64,000 bases of DNA from Tieghemostelium lacteum. Taxonomy: Eukaryota > Evosea > Eumycetozoa > Dictyosteliales > Raperosteliaceae. The translations under genes and the position numbers were made by a program. The DNA lies in the NCBI GenBank assembly GCA_001606155.1, contig LODT01000029.1, forward strand, positions 806,001 through 870,000. Reading direction: 5' to 3'. The notes beneath the pieces are model-generated. The model did no database searches, was not told the DNA's origin, and saw only the letters and a list, made by a program, of their open reading frames with translations. Shown piece after piece: positions 42,714 to 54,822 of the stretch. How positions within the stretch are numbered: position 1 is the first letter of the stretch; each line of letters opens with the position of its first letter.

Positions 42714-45034
42714 TTAGAAGTTATCTTGTAAATCATTATCATTTAAAATTTGAGCATCATCATCTTCAATACCAAATTCATCATCAGCTAAAGAGTTTGG
42801 TTTGAAACCAACAACGCTATATTTAGGACCTCTATTGTAACCAACTAATTTTCTGACTTTTTCCATGAGGATTGGGTTCTTGTAGATATAGAAACCTACA
42901 CCACCTAAAACTACCAAAATGACAATAATAACAACTGCAGCAATCCAACCTTTTGATTTCTCTTTTTGAGAGCCTGGACATGGAACAATAGATGGGGCAT
43001 AGAGATAGCTGACACCATTTGTGCATTGTGTACCTGGAACCAAACGATATCCGTTACTGACAGTCTTATTGCCACCAGCTGGACAATCAGTTGGTTGATT
43101 GGTTGGAGAGGTGTATTGTGGATCTACACCACAAACCAAAGTAGTACTATTAGAGACAACTTCAGTGAAACCCAAGTCACATTCCCAATCATCTACAGTA
43201 CAATCACAGGTAACTGAGGTACTAGAGAATGGAGCAATATCAACAAGACATGGTGAAGATGGTTTTCTCATATTATAAGTAGAAATCTCACCGAGAATAC
43301 AACCGTTACTAGTCTTACCAGTGATATTAACATTCATATAATCAGTAGTGGTGCAAGTTGGATAACCAACTCCAGTGAAATCCATTGTAATAATAACACC
43401 ATTGTCATTGGAATCTTGTGCTAACAATATGAATTTCATACCACTATTGTCACTTGCTGTTACGATATTAATGATATCGTAGGTATAGGTCAAGTTAACA
43501 GATTGGAATGTTGAACCACCATCAATAGAGTAATAGATTACATTGGTATCTTGTAGACAATCAGCCAATACGATAAAGTTACCGTAGTTACCAAACTCAT
43601 AGATGGAACCAGTATCAAAAATCTTTGTCCATGTTTGACCAGTGTCTCTTGAAAGAAAAGTTTTTATCAACTTTTGGTTGGGTTGTGAAGAGAGAATTGG
43701 GTTAACAGTACCAGTTGCAATGGCAACACCTGGTGCATTTGGAATAGCGTAGAAAGGACCATAACCACGATTGTTATCAGCAAATGCAGATACACCATGA
43801 ACATTAAGTGAACAACCATTAGTGCATGGCATATCAGCAGGTTGGGTAAGAGTTGACCAGTCACCACCGTTATCATAACTGATAAGTGTCTGAACTGCAG
43901 TTGGTTTAGTTGGGTCAGATTGCCAATTAGTAAGGTTATTAGCAATGAATACACCGCTGACTCCATAGAATGGTGTAAAGTCATAGACTTGACCTAGGTT
44001 AACGTGTGGTAATACCGAGGTATATTGACTACCTGTGATATCACTGACATACATTGAACCCCAATGTGAAGCCTGTTTCAATACAACACCTAACCAAATA
44101 GCATTACTATTGTCATCAATGATACGGTAGTCATTTGGTTGCAAATCCTCACCGAATGGGAATTCACATTCGACAAAACCACCAGCATCGTTAGTTACTG
44201 GGTTTTGAAGTGATCTTACAAAGAGATCCAAATCACCATTGGTCTTGTCATAGGTACCTACATATATATAATTATTCGAAGCAATCATATTGACGGCATT
44301 TGGTAACAAGGTAGTTTGAGTTTTACCAAAATCACCACTGCTGACAAGGGTGCCTACACCACCAGTAGATTTCAACAGAGCGTACATTGTTGAGTTTTGA
44401 GTGTCCCATACTGGAACTATACCAATACCCATCTGTGAATACAACTGACTGCCTGCAAATGCCTGTTGCCAACTCAACCCAAAGTCAGTGGAATAGTATG
44501 CCTTAGCAAAAGAGTGTGCTACTAGATACTGTGTCTTTACTGGATGTGGTGTAATTCTACTTAATGGATAAGTCATTTGAGAAGTTTGAAAGTTTTGACC
44601 ACCATCAACTGATCTGTACAATGTTACTGATGTTGCTGTATTTTGTCCTTTTAACAATACATAACTTGGATTGATAGGATCTATAATAATTTCGACTGCT
44701 TTCACTACATTATTAGCAATCTTTAATGGTGCGAATATAAAACCACCATCATAACTGACATAAATTGACATATCAGTTTGTTGAATAAAAACTGTATTAC
44801 TATTTATATATCTAGGTGAATCATTCCAATTAATCGAATACTATATATTTAAATTGATTATAGTTAGTATATATATCTCTTAAAACATTTTTCCCTTAAA
44901 TCCTGGGGAAAAAACAAAGCTTTTATATATATATCACTCTAATTCCATACAGTTCTCTGAGTTGGTAAATTTAATGCATCTATAGAGGCACTAATGAACC
45001 CTAATATTATCAATAGTAATAAAAGAGATTTCAT
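42714..45034 (-). CDS. VPS10-domain sorting receptor (sortilin-like)
   Basis: Exons 45034..44951 and 44840..42714 join in phase 0 (donor GTATGG, acceptor ATATAG) to give 736 residues. The first exon supplies a signal peptide (MKSLLLLLIILGFISA). BNR/Asp-box turns of the VPS10 propeller follow: SYDGGFIF, SVDGGQNF, STDFGLSW, SYDNGGDW, SRDTGQTW and SIDGGSTF. The Cys-rich 10CC module lies near residues 520-650, then a TM helix at about 658-682 (WIAAVVIIVILVVLGGVGFY) and a tail of about 50 residues with an acidic cluster before the end. It would carry hydrolases from Golgi to endolysosomes. There is one VPS10 unit, as in sortilin. Confidence 0.88.
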
Positions 45035-45478
45035 TATTTGTGAAAACTATTTTATTTCTTTATATTGAAAATAATAATAATAAAAAAAGGATCTTTAAAA
45101 AAATTTTTAAAAATTAAATTGTTGTTCAGATGGAAGTTTATAGAAATTTATATAAATATAAATAAATTTGTGGTGTGGAAATAAAAAAATAATCAAAGAA
45201 TGTGAAAAAAAAAAAAGTAGGAAAATTATAATTTATTTTGTTATAATAAATTTTAATTAATTTATTTGTATTTTCTTTTATAACCGTCGACTTAAAAATC
45301 AATCTTGAAAAATCAAAAGAAATTTTCGTATTTTCAGAATTCAAATTGAAATCTTTTACCAAGTTGTATGGATGCTGACATGGCAAATTAAAATTTCTTT
45401 ATTATTATTCCAATATTCAAATATATACATTAAAATCTTAAGAAGTTAACTACCTTGTGGAGGATAGGGAGGGGTGTT
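45035..45478. other. Intergenic region upstream of the sortilin-like gene
   Basis: About 440 bp between two minus-strand genes. It has A/T runs and a conserved-looking GTCGAC near 45286. A minus-strand frame at 45138..45386 is open, but its composition (Lys, Asn, Phe and Tyr runs) is that of random AT-rich DNA, so no gene is called. Confidence 0.35.
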
Positions 45479-46485
45479 TTACTTTTCAGATTTTTGTTGT
45501 TGTTGCTTTTGTTCATCTAAAGCCTTTTTCAATTGATCTTTGGTATCTTGCTCAATTTTTCTAATATCATCAATGGTAAGACCATACCACTCGTCAATCC
45601 AACAAAAGAGAGCTTTATGAGCTTTTAATAGTACATCTCTGACACCAGTCTTATGAATGAAATTTTCAACCTTAGTCTGTAGACCCCAATAACGAAATTC
45701 TACACGACAGAGTTTGTAACATGTCATAGAGGGTGTAATGGTATCTTTCCAATTTGGACCTACTAAAGGACCTCTACCAGTCTTTTCAGATTTGAATTTA
45801 CTGGGATCTTCTGATTCCTTATAATCTTTAGAATCTATAGGGTCATTGGAGATGTCAATAAAATCAACGGTTCTATTCTTTAGTGTATCGGCGTCACATG
45901 ATAATGCATTTTCAATTTCGCCTTTACCTTCCTTATGCATAGATTCCAATGACAACACTAATTTATCTCCAAAAAATGGACACTACAATATATTATATAA
46001 AATGAGAGTAAGAATGGTTCCTTGAGTAATAATAATGTAAAAAAGGATACATACACTGTATTCAGTTTTACAATAGGGAAATGCATTCCAAGCCTTTTCG
46101 TGAACTTGTAATGCGCTTGCAGGTAATATCATAGATGCAAATCTTGGTAATGAATCCTTTGCTAGATATATAACTTTGTGAGTGTATTGACCTTTACTTT
46201 TGGCATCCTCATATGGTTCATTCGTTAAAATTTCAATACCCTCACCATCTTTGGTGTTTTCTTTACTCTTTTTAGCAACCATATACAATTGTGCTATTTG
46301 ATACTAATAATTTTAAACAAATATCCTATATATTAATATCCCCGAATATGTATTTAACAATTTTCAATATAAATATTCACCTCTTCAACTGTCAATGGTA
46401 ATATTATTCTACTATAGAATCAAAGTTAATATAAATATAAATCTTATATATTATAAATTAATTCTTACTATTCTTTAATTATCAT
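45479..46485 (-). CDS. Phosphatidylinositol transfer protein, class I, with two micro-exons
   Basis: Exons 46485..46469 (17 nt), 46411..46381 (31 nt), 46303..46055 and 45982..45479 give 266 residues. The micro-exons encode MIIKEYRIILPLTVEE, matching the animal PITP start, and join in phases 2, 0 and 0. Diagnostic motifs follow: EGIEILTNEPYED, GQYTHKVIYL, HEKAWNAFPYCKTEY, KDYKESEDPSKFKSEKTGRG, RYWGLQTKVENFIH and the C-terminal LFCWIDEWYGLTIDDIRKIE. The protein shuttles phosphatidylinositol and phosphatidylcholine between membranes. The length matches PITP alpha/beta (about 270). The Gln/Lys tail is local. Confidence 0.9.
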
Positions 46486-46767
46486 TATTTAAACTTCACA
46501 AAATTATGAAAAAAGGGTAATTAAAAAAAAAAAAAACTACCTAGGTTTTATTAGCTTCAACTATTTGAAGTGGTGGGGGGTATAATTTTACACAAATAAT
46601 TATAATTGAAATGTGGAAGGAGAGGATTTATATTTAATTATAAAAAAAAAAAATTAAATATTGATATTTATTATTATTAATTATATGAATATTAACAATG
46701 ATATGATATGATTTTAAAATTTTGTATTTTTTTGTAATGTTGTTGATTAGTTTAAAATGGGTGAATA

Positions 46768-49467
46768 TTAGGCTTTGGCAACTGGAACAATTGTAATTGG
46801 TTTGTTTAGAGCAGCTTCAATCATGTGTGAACCATCTTCAAATTTATCATCGCCATACCAAAAGATGGTAAAAGATTCGTCTGCACGAAAAGAACCTTGA
46901 CATCTCTGGAAATACCATGGATTGAGTGGATTGTTATTTCTAGATCTCCAATAAAGTTTATCATTGTCTCTTTGAAGAATTCTCCAGATTAAATCACCCA
47001 AACCAAGTCCTTGTGTGGATTTTCTCACACAAAACTTACAAAGATATGGTATATAATCTGGATTTTTAAAGGTAACAATAGCACATCCATTGTATTCTCC
47101 TTGAGAATTGACACACAAATACAATTTGTGTAGAGTGTCTTTGAGATAGTCAAAATAGTCTTCGGAGAGTGGTCTACCAAAACTGTCTTCAATGAGAATA
47201 CGAAGTTTAGTTTGGTCCAATTGAGAAAAGTTAGAGGAATCGTATATAAGGACTTTGTTATCCTCTGATTTCTTGACTATAGTTCCATTGGCAAGACGAG
47301 GGAACAATAGTTGATGTGTAATATTCTCAATGGAACTTACAACTAGTGTTGTAGAAGAAGGTAAATGATCAACTATTCTCTTCATTTGTTTAAGTTGAAC
47401 TCTTCTTCTGTTTGAGATATGACTGGTGTTTGATAGTAAATGCTTGTAGTCTTGGTCTAGATATACCACTGGAATTGCTTTATGGTCACTATCTAGAATA
47501 CCACCATCATTACAGGCAAATATGATCTTGTAGGGTTGGATTCTTTTGGCCAACTCAAAAGTTGTGATATCAGAGTTGATTGGATAATCAACTCCATCGA
47601 CAGTCTCTGCAACGGAGTCCCAAATTGGAATCTTACCCTTATCAATAGCCTTGGTGAGGAGGTCATAATCAAAACTATCAATTTTCATTGTTAGACCTCC
47701 ACTTGGTAGAATATCATTTTCGCCAAATTCTAATTCTTCTTCGGAGAGTGATGATGTGGAGTTACAATCATTTTCAATAGATGACTGCATTATAACAGGT
47801 TGGATTTCACAGATATCTGGAGTAAGAACTGTACATCCAACACCATTCTTTTTGATTGCCTCCTTGAGGAGAGCTGAACGATTTCTACGTTCTTCAATGA
47901 CTTTTGTCATTCCGAGCTTACTAATTTCATTTAAGCCACCATGAATTACAATTGGGTACAACCCAAACTTGTACATGAAGCACAATGAAGAGGCAGCAGA
48001 TTCCAATCCAAATGGAGTATCAAGAATTCTACGACTAATCTTAACAATGGCAATCTTTTTAGATGCAGAACCACTGAAATTCTTTAGCCAATTATGAACA
48101 TCTTTAATATCCTTAACAGAACGAAGGAAATCTTCAAACTCTTTTTTACTCTGTTGATTGGCCTCAAACAATAGAGTATCTTCTGAGGTTTGGTAGAGTG
48201 TAGCCTCACTGTTAACTCTTCTAATTTCAGAAATTGGTTTTGGCATCATATCAGGAGGTATGATAGTAACTGAATCAGATCTCTGTCTGATATTATTCAT
48301 AGCAGCCAATTTCAATAGATTCTCAGAACTTGAGTTCAGACTACTTCCATTACTTAAACTACCATTATGAGTACCCATAGTTAGACTACTTTGGTTAGTA
48401 TTAGTAATAGCTATTAGAGATTGAGCGGATTCATCGACTATCTTTGGACTTGATGATGTTGCAGACTCATTCTCTTCAATTACTTGGTACAATGGTTTAT
48501 CTTCACTACCCATTGAGAAATTACTGGCAGAATCCAGTAACAGTTGCTGTTGTTGTTGTTTTTGGGATATAATCTCTTCATTTATTGGTTCTATGGGTGT
48601 CAACTTAATTGTTGGTGTTGGAGTAGTAAAAACTGAATGATGGTTTTGGGAATCAGAATTTGATGAAGTTTCATTCTCGATTACTGTTGTTGGTGAACTT
48701 GTTGGTGTACTATTATTTGATGTTGATAGCTTATGTCCTTTACTTTTATGATGTTTTAAACTTAAAGGTGATTTATGTAATATAATTTGAGGTTTCTTTT
48801 TCTTTAATAATTTCCTTTTTCTCTAAAATAAATAATTTTTATAATAATTAATTAAAATATTTTCAAATTATTTGTTTTCAAATAATAATAATTCTCTTAC
48901 CTTTAACTTTGAATAAGATTGTTCTGGAGAGATACCTCTACCTTTAGCTTTTAATAGCTCTAATTGAACCCAGGCAAAGAGTGTTAATAGTTTTTCAATA
49001 AGGAATAATGGTAAAAATGAGATAACAAATATTAAAATTGTATAAAAAATTCCAGAAAATGTTCTTAGATTGATTGGTTCTTCATCGGGATCAACAACTC
49101 TTTGATTAGGTGATGTCGATGTGATTAATGTTTGATGGTGATGATGAGGTGGTGTTGTAGTTAATTGTGATTGTTGACTATGGTGACTAATGTTACTGTG
49201 ATGGTGTAATTGGTTTAGTGGTGACAATGAATTTGATAGTGCACTACTACTATTTTGGTTATGATGGGATTTCGAGATGATATGTCCAATAGCTTTGAAT
49301 TGGGTAATGTTGGGGTATGTGGTAGGATGGTGATGTCCTGTGAGTTTGTTGAGGTTACTCCCTACTGAAGCTGATTGCGGTATATTACTTTTACTACTGA
49401 TACTGTGGTTGTTGTTATTGTTATTATTATTGTTATTTGTACGGTTTTGAGAGGAGGGTGTTGTCAT
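46768..49467 (-). CDS. N-acetylglutamate synthase with membrane-spanning N-terminal extension
   Basis: Exons 49467..48901 and 48822..46768 join in phase 0 (donor GTAAGA, acceptor TTTTAG) to give 873 residues. The second exon has no ATG near its start, so the first is required. N-terminus: an Asn/His/Ser/Gln-rich region, then a hydrophobic segment at about 139-172 (IFYTILIFVISFLPLFLIEK), a basic run RKRKLLKKKK at the junction, and more Ser/Thr-rich linker. An amino-acid-kinase-like domain at about 365-620 (PFGLESAASSL, YPIVIHGG) and a GNAT-type acetyltransferase domain at about 640-840 (KSTQGLGLGDLIWRIL, WYFQRCQGSFR) follow. The enzyme makes N-acetylglutamate for arginine synthesis. The membrane segment is unlike the usual soluble mitochondrial form. 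Confidence 0.8.
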
Positions 49468-50736
49468 TATGTTTAATAATTCAATGAAAAATTGATAGAA
49501 ACTGTAATAATAACCAGAACTGATTAAATCAATAAAAATTGACAATAAGCTCTGCGTTCCAAGTATTATACTCCTTTTACCACTGCTAGTATATTGTTAT
49601 TATTGATTGGATATTATCAGAAAGATAAATAGGATATAATAAAAATACAGTATTAGTATTGATATTTCTATATCAATAAATATGTTTGTTTTCCTCTAAT
49701 CGATTAGACAGATAAAATTTTTATATTAAAAATTTAATTAAATTATTTTTAAAATAAATTTTTTTTTTTAGGAGGTATGAAAAGGTATTCCAAACATGCA
49801 CTACAAATTTTAGTGGTGGGGGTGATATCGATATTTTTAAAATTAAAATAAAAGTGTATAATGCGAGATATTTTTTTTTAAGAGAATAACAATGGTGTAG
49901 AGATGGTGAGATTGGTAATATCACTATTATTGGATTTGAACTTTAGGTGTTTTAATAAACATTTACCTGTTATTGCTTGTAGGTAATATAATCATCAATA
50001 GTACTATTGTTTTAATGTGTATCTATTACTTTTGTTTTGTGTTTTTTTTTTTTTGGGTAATATTATTGAATAATTTTGCTCAATACCTATTTGAGAATTT
50101 GATTTCCAAATAGATCTAATAGAGGGTGAGAAAAAACAAAAAATTATATAAAATTTAAAAGATATCAAAGATTCGGAAGTATCCAAAAATAGAAATTATC
50201 CTATTACCTTTTGTCCATGGATTAAAAGATCTAAAATGAATGTGGTAAAATGTGTCTATCTATCTCTTTTTTGAAAGAAATAGAGAAATTGAAATAGAAT
50301 AAAAGAATAAAGAGGAGAATATTCTAAAAGATTGTTTTATCCTCATTTCTCTAACCATGTTGGAATAGATTTTAGATTTGTTTTCATTACGTAGAATGAT
50401 ATTGAAAATGGGGGTAACGCATATATGGTAATGAAAAATTAATTTAAAACAAACACACCACACTTTATCTATCCTCTATATCATAATTTTTTTAAAATGT
50501 GTTGCAATGAATTAATTTAAATATTTACCCTCAATAGTATTCTATTATAATAATATAATATAACTTATAAAAAAAGAAAAAAAAAAAAGGTGAGAAAAAG
50601 TTTGTAGGAGAATCGATTCGAGTCCCAAATTTAAAAATTACATAAAATTTAGTTAATTTAGATATTTTTATTTTTCGTTGGTTTCCAAAGTCCCTGTGAA
50701 ATTTCTTTTGATTTTTTTTATAATAAAAAAGGAACA
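49468..50736. other. Long upstream region of the NAGS gene, no gene recognised
   Basis: About 1.27 kb of AT-rich DNA with T runs. It includes CAATAACAG followed by GTAAATG on the minus strand near 49968, which could be the edge of a 5' UTR exon, and a 7-bp stem CTATTTG/CAAATAG near 50088. Box-B-like strings near 49932 and 50613 do not build a tRNA. Small minus-strand frames here have random composition. Confidence 0.35.
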
Positions 50737-50982
50737 TCAATGTCTATAAAGGCCTAATTGTTTCAAACGACGTACTACAACATAAGTTACTAATATATTA
50801 TCAGTTTGGAGATTTGCATTATTAATTGAATGATTATTTATATTCAAAGAACTACTATGTTCTGAAATAGTGAATTTGTTGATGTTGGATAGATTTTCTA
50901 TAAATAGAATTTAATTATATTAGAAAATAATGAATTTTTGATATTAAATTAACTGCTTTGTATAATACAAACTATATATCAT
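50737..50982 (-). CDS. Putative small protein missed by length filters
   Basis: On the minus strand 50897..50737 is open and coding-like after an acceptor (ATTTATAG). It encodes NLSNINKFTISEHSS, then DNILVTYVVVRRLKQLGLYRH and a TGA. A 10-nt exon ATGATATATA at 50982..50973 with a weak GTTTGT donor would join in phase 1 and give a 56-residue protein. The C-terminal VVVRRLKQLGLY looks like a conserved helix. The start exon is uncertain, and a further 5' exon is possible before the divergent gene at 51550. Family not recognised. Confidence 0.33.
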
Positions 50983-51549
50983 TTTTAGAAATTAGAAGTT
51001 ACTTATTTTAGATGTAATAAATGTATAATACTAAAAATGAAGTCATAACTCACATTTATATTTTTTTTTTGCTCAGTTAGAGGTGTGGTGAATATTGTGA
51101 TGTGTTTGTCTTTGTGACTATATCTCAAAATTGCTATAATAAAAAATTATCAAATTATTCGAAATTTCAATTTACCAACTCATCCCCAAAAAATACAATT
51201 ATAACTAACTAACACAACACTTTTACAAAAAGTAAATGAAAAATTGTGTAAATAGTCTATTATTCAAATAATTTCATAAATTTCCATATTGTTATTTTAT
51301 ATTTGTATGATCATTTATGATTATACATCATTTTGATTGTTTCATTGTAAATTCTATTATTAAACTAATTAAAAATATTATTAATAAAACTTTTAATATA
51401 TTTATAAATAAATTTTCATTATTTAAATTTCAATCAATGATGGGTTTTCAAAGAAATAAATAAGAAGAAATTTTTTTTTTAATTTTCAATTTCACTTAAT
51501 ATCTCTTCTATATTGTTTTTTTTTTTTGATTTAGATAGTTGTAGAGGTT
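50983..51549. promoter_or_regulatory. Upstream region of the E2-like gene
   Basis: About 570 bp of AT-rich spacer with a T9 run next to the start codon. A GTGTGGTGAATATTGTGATGTG strip near 51083 is richer in G/T, similar to G-box-like promoter sequences of dictyostelids. Nothing else is seen. Confidence 0.3.
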
Positions 51550-52184
51550 ATGGCAGGTAATTTAGAAAAGGTCTTTGAAAAATGGCAATCCTCTCAAAAG
51601 GAACCAGATGAATACATTTGGTTACAGTCTTCCAAAAACACTGTTGAGCTTTTATTTAGAGGTCATGAAATTAACATTAACTTCCCAACTGATATCACAG
51701 ACTACAAGTCATATGTATGCCCTCTAGAAATATATCTTATACATTGAATAGTTAATTTTGAGAGAGATCATTAATATTGATATTTTATACATTCACATCA
51801 TAGACATTGTCAAGCAAAGATAAAGCAAATGAACTTTGGATTTCAAAATTAAATAATGAGATTGCAAGTAATGTACAATCATCATTTGTAGATATTTTAA
51901 ATTTAGCTTTGGATTTTTATAAGAGAGTGCGTATATACCATCTATTTATATGTGGAATAAAGGGTTTTGTTTCTTACTGATTTAATTATAGAGAAATGAT
52001 TTAGTGGAGAAACCAAAAGTTGTAGAGAAAGATGAAGAGGATGAGGAAGAGGAGGAACAAGACGATATAAATGAAGATGAAGAAGATGAAGTAGTTGAAG
52101 AGTATCCAGATGAAGATGAAGAAATGGATATGGATGACGAAGATGATCAATTTGAAAATGACCATTTCCAAGAAGCGTAGGTAT

Positions 52185-52265
<81 letters not shown>

Positions 52266-54607
52266 TGATAGTATTGAGTATTAGAATGATTACTTACAAT
52301 GATTTATATAGATTACAAACATTAAAATTGAAAAAGGTATGGGCAAAGAAAGATAAAGAGATCAGAGCAAAATTGGGTGAAAAGAAAAAGGATCAAAAAG
52401 TTAAATCCATTTTCAGTAGTGATGCTGCATTTGGTGTATTGACAAATGATATTTTTAATATCATGCAAAATGTACAGTCTTTAGGTTTCTCTGCTAATCC
52501 AATTGATGATAATATCTATCATTGGAATGTAAGAATATTTGGTTTCCAACCAGATTCAAAAATCTATTCTCAACTCCAACAAATTAAAAAGGAGTACAAT
52601 TATGTTAGTATTTTACTAAAATTTCAAATTCATTTATAATAATCAAAAACTAACTATCAAACCATTTCATTGATATTTAACACCACACCACCACACCAAT
52701 AATGAATTACAATAATATTTTTAATTATTATAAATTATAGGATTATATTGAAATTCAAGCATTATTTACAGAGGACTTGTATCCATTTTATCCACCAACA
52801 ATTAAAGTTATTAGACCTAGATTACAAGGATTTTTCCTCGGTAGAGTATGTTTAGTATGAATATAGATAATATTTGAACAAAGTTACTGATTATTTAGTT
52901 TAGATTTCACATTTAGAATTACTTAAACTTGAAAATTGGAATCCAGTTTGCGACATGAAATATGTTTTAAACCATTTGAAAGAGATTTTGGAAAAATTTG
53001 GACAATTGGATGTAAATAATCCAATGAATTCATTGAATAACTCAGCAGGTAGTTATTCAACATTGGAACACTTCTTATTGAGATTGGAGATTCTCAGTGA
53101 TACCCCACCTAGAGCTAATCTTAAGTATGGTTTGGAATCTACTATTGTGAAACCAAAGGGTAATAGTAGTGCTATTACTAATCCATTTGTGGTACAGGAT
53201 AATAAGACTGTTGTACAACCTCAGTATGGGTATAAAGATAACAAGACTTATTGGGCAAAGGGTACTGGTTATGGAAGAGGTGGTCAATCAGGTTGGAATG
53301 TAGATGCATTTTTGGCTGCTCAGAAGGAGAGGGATAATGAGATTATAGGCCTACTGAATGCAGTAGAATCTGAAGTTGCAAAGAATTCCATTCCAGTTGA
53401 TATTCTAGAGGAATCTTGCTTGGTACCTTTTATAGAGTCTTATTGTAGGGATATATCTTTATTAGATGTTGAGAGACATGCTGATCTCTGGACTTCTATT
53501 CTCAAACTCATGGAGACCATGTCCTCAAATGAAAACTATTTCATATTATTTACACAATTGTCATTCCAGACAAAGTCTTTAGGAGACTATATAAAGGATG
53601 TTAGTATTGAGATTGAGTTGGTTATGAAAAGACTGGATGACGCTACAAAGAAAGGTTTGGTACTACAGAATACTATTCTAAGAGTAAACAACTTGATTCA
53701 GAGTAAATTGAAGAAGATGAATGACGAAATTCGTCAATTAGAGAACCAAGCAAAGTCTATAAGCAATAGCAGTAATAATAATAATACTACCAAGAAACAA
53801 GGTGCATCAGACGAAGAAATGTATATTCGTACTTTGAAAAACCTCATATTTGATGCATGCACTCTCAAGGGTATAACCAAACCAGGATACACTTCAACTC
53901 AAGCTAGAACATTGAGAATTGCACAAGAACAAGGTACACTAATCAAATCATTACCATTGAACTATGAAAGTTCAGTATTTGCACGTGTTGATGACAAGTC
54001 TATTGATATTATGCAGGTTTTGATTACAGGACCTAAAGACACACCTTACAGCGGAGGTTGCTTCTTATTTAATGTTGTATTCTCTCAAACCTATCCACAA
54101 GCACCACCATCAGTTTTGATTATGACAACTGGTGGAGGATCAGTACGTTTTAATCCTAATCTCTATAATACTGGTAAAGTGTGTCTATCACTTTTAGGTA
54201 CTTGGTCTGGTGGTGCTGGTGAGAATTGGAATCCACAGACATCAACTCTCTTGCAAGTTCTAGTCAGTATCCAATCACTCATTCTCGTCCCAGAGCCATT
54301 CTTTAACGAACCAGGATACGAGAGTCAGATGGGTACACCTCAAGGTAAACAATCATCATTCGCATACAACCAAAACATTAGAGTTGCAACAATGGAATGG
54401 GCAATGGTAGACATGTTAAAGAATCCACCTGAACCATTCAAGGAAGTAGTTCAAACTCACTTTTACTATTCTCGTGAGAAACTCAAAAATCAGTGTGCTG
54501 AATGGGTAGAAGAATCTAAATCCTCTAAAGAATACTATGCTAAAATACTTAAAGCCTATAATAATTTAATTATAGAATTGGATAAATTAGTTCCTCCAGC
54601 TCTGTAA
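51550..54607 (+). CDS. BIRC6-type ubiquitin-conjugating enzyme with two UBC-like folds
   Basis: Six exons, 51550..51714, 51804..51926, 51992..52176, 52312..52603, 52741..52845 and 52904..54607, give 857 residues. An N-terminal region is followed by an acidic Asp/Glu run (about 105-158) and a first UBC-like fold at about 195-320 (LYPFYPPTIKVIRPRLQG, then WNPVCDMKYVLNHL). A long helical part comes next, then a second UBC at about 640-800. The second has the BIRC6 pattern: QVLITGPKDTPYSGGCFLF, RFNPNLYNTGKVCLSLLGTW with catalytic Cys717, ENWNPQTSTLLQVLVSIQSL and EPFFNEPGYE. There is no BIR domain. BIRC6 and UBE2O are hybrid E2/E3 enzymes; a similar role is inferred. Confidence 0.87.
52185..52265 (+). 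repeat. (ATG)27 trinucleotide microsatellite inside an intron
   Basis: An uninterrupted run of 27 ATG/GAT units fills most of intron 3 of the E2-like gene. It begins just after the donor (GTAGGT at 52177) that follows an exon coding an Asp/Glu run, and ends about 45 bp before the acceptor. If translated it would continue the acidic tract, but an in-frame TAG sits at the junction. Confidence 0.9.
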
Positions 54608-54822
54608 ATCAATATATTATTTCTTCAATTTTTCCCTCTCACATTAAAATATACATATTATTAATTTCTCAAATATATATAAAAAATAAAATAAAACAAA
54701 ACAAAAATAAAATGTATTCTTACCTAATTTGATCAATTTTTCATTGAAAAGTTAGAAATTTTTTTTTTAATTAAAATTTTAATTTATTTTTTTGTTTTTT
54801 TATTATTATAAAGTAATCAAAG

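Noticed and set aside
45138-45386. Minus-strand ORF of 82 residues
   Set aside because: Composition is that of random AT-rich spacer; no motif, and the upstream context is the sortilin promoter.
49925-49945. tRNA box-B-like string on the minus strand (AGTTCAAATCC)
   Set aside because: The flanks do not form a T-stem and no box A or acceptor stem is found.
50610-50635. tRNA box-B-like string GATTCGAGTCC
   Set aside because: No T-stem complementarity, and upstream is a poly-A run rather than a tRNA body.
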